Of a stretch of DNA of 64,000 nt, positions 63,794 to 64,000 are shown in pieces. Origin of the DNA: Novilysobacter_A longmucuonensis (GTDB taxonomy: Bacteria; Pseudomonadota; Gammaproteobacteria; Xanthomonadales; Xanthomonadaceae); contig NZ_JBJMAW010000008.1 of assembly GCF_046600735.1 (NCBI RefSeq), positions 1 to 64,000 of the forward strand. The letters are read 5' to 3'. Position numbers and translations under genes: made by a program. The notes under the pieces were generated by a model. The model had not been told where the DNA came from. It saw only the letters and a list, made by a program, of their open reading frames with translations, and did not search any database. Numbering within the stretch: position 1 is the stretch's first letter; the number at the start of each line of letters is the position of its first letter.

Positions 63794-64000
63794 TGCTTCG
63801 GCAGGTACCGCAACGGATCGACCGGCTTGCCGTTGTAGCGCACCTCGAAGTGCAGCATGTCGCGGGCGGCGCCGCTGCGGCCGAGTTCGGCGATCTGTTC
63901 GCCGGTCTTGACCACCTGGCCTTCGTTGACCAGCCGGTTGCGGTTGTGGCCGTAGGCCGACAGCCACTCCTCGCTGTGCTTGATGATGATCAGCTCGCCG
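63790..64000 (-). CDS. M23 family peptidoglycan metallopeptidase, C-terminal fragment
   Basis: The last 69 or so residues of a gene cut by the window edge. GELIIIKHSEEWLSAYGHNRNRLVNEGQVVKTGEQIAELGRSG and HFEVRYNGKPVDPLRYLPKQ form the end of the LytM/M23 domain. YGHN and the HFE motif hold metal- or substrate-site histidines. Relatives are NlpD or EnvC-type amidase activators and DD-endopeptidases. The visible part does not decide whether it is active. The stop comes from the adjacent REP. Confidence 0.88.
   Translation of the reverse strand, partial: GELIIIKHSEEWLSAYGHNRNRLVNEGQVVKTGEQIAELGRSGAARDMLHFEVRYNGKPVDPLRYLPKQ

Overview
The window is GC-rich (roughly two thirds G+C or more) bacterial chromosome. 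Gene content and order point to the Xanthomonadaceae/Lysobacteraceae (Lysobacter, Luteimonas, Stenotrophomonas or Xanthomonas relatives). Support comes from the order rlmE-ftsH-folP-putP-miaA-hfq-hflX-hflK-hflC-DUF2065-purA, a minCDE operon, a bacterial M2 (ACE-like) peptidase, Bpt, and very many GTAG-bounded REP palindromes like the SMAG repeats of Stenotrophomonas. No tRNA, rRNA or CRISPR array was seen.

Region 1 (1-3.7 kb) is accessory DNA. It starts with the tail of an IS3-type transposase, followed by a short run of gene cassettes separated by four attC-like integron recombination sites. The cassettes carry a BamE-like exported protein, a membrane-anchored amidohydrolase, a tiny membrane protein and a P-loop kinase. 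Two attC sites are back to back with no gene between them. No integrase is in view.

Region 2 (3.9-32 kb) is mostly housekeeping: pirin, a methyltransferase without a canonical start codon, rlmKL carrying an in-frame palindromic-repeat insertion, MOSC protein, amidase, tesB, bpt, a secreted exonuclease/phosphatase-like lipoprotein, purT, an SPFH/ribbon-helix-helix/DUF4177 operon with a tandem palindromic operator, a PH-domain/VanY operon, an AlkA-like glycosylase, a DesK/DesR-type two-component pair, a GNAT gene overlapping minC, minDE, and an M2 dipeptidase.

Region 3 (32.5-40.6 kb) is a three-gene overlapping signalling cluster. A 1840-residue soluble hybrid kinase carries a long array of identical-length HAMP repeats and three receivers. 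A second hybrid kinase and a small degenerate kinase follow.

Region 4 (40.9-49.8 kb) holds a Rieske oxygenase whose C-terminus is encoded by a REP, a Bcr/CflA-type exporter with a possible leader peptide, and an ECF sigma/anti-sigma operon divergent from an exported S8 protease. A secreted Ala-rich protein and a putative outer-membrane protein lie downstream. The sigma operon and the Ala-rich protein gene share an identically spaced promoter-like motif, which suggests one regulon.

Region 5 (49.2-64 kb) is core: a metallophosphoesterase, purA, DUF2065, hflC, hflK, hflX, hfq, miaA, putP, folP, ftsH, rlmE, yhbY, a Mth938-like protein and the end of an M23 peptidase.

Intergenic space is dominated by several repeat families: GTAG REPs, GGGACTC heptamer-bounded elements, GCAAATC-ended hairpins and GACACGGATC elements. 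Some have entered coding sequence or supply stop codons.
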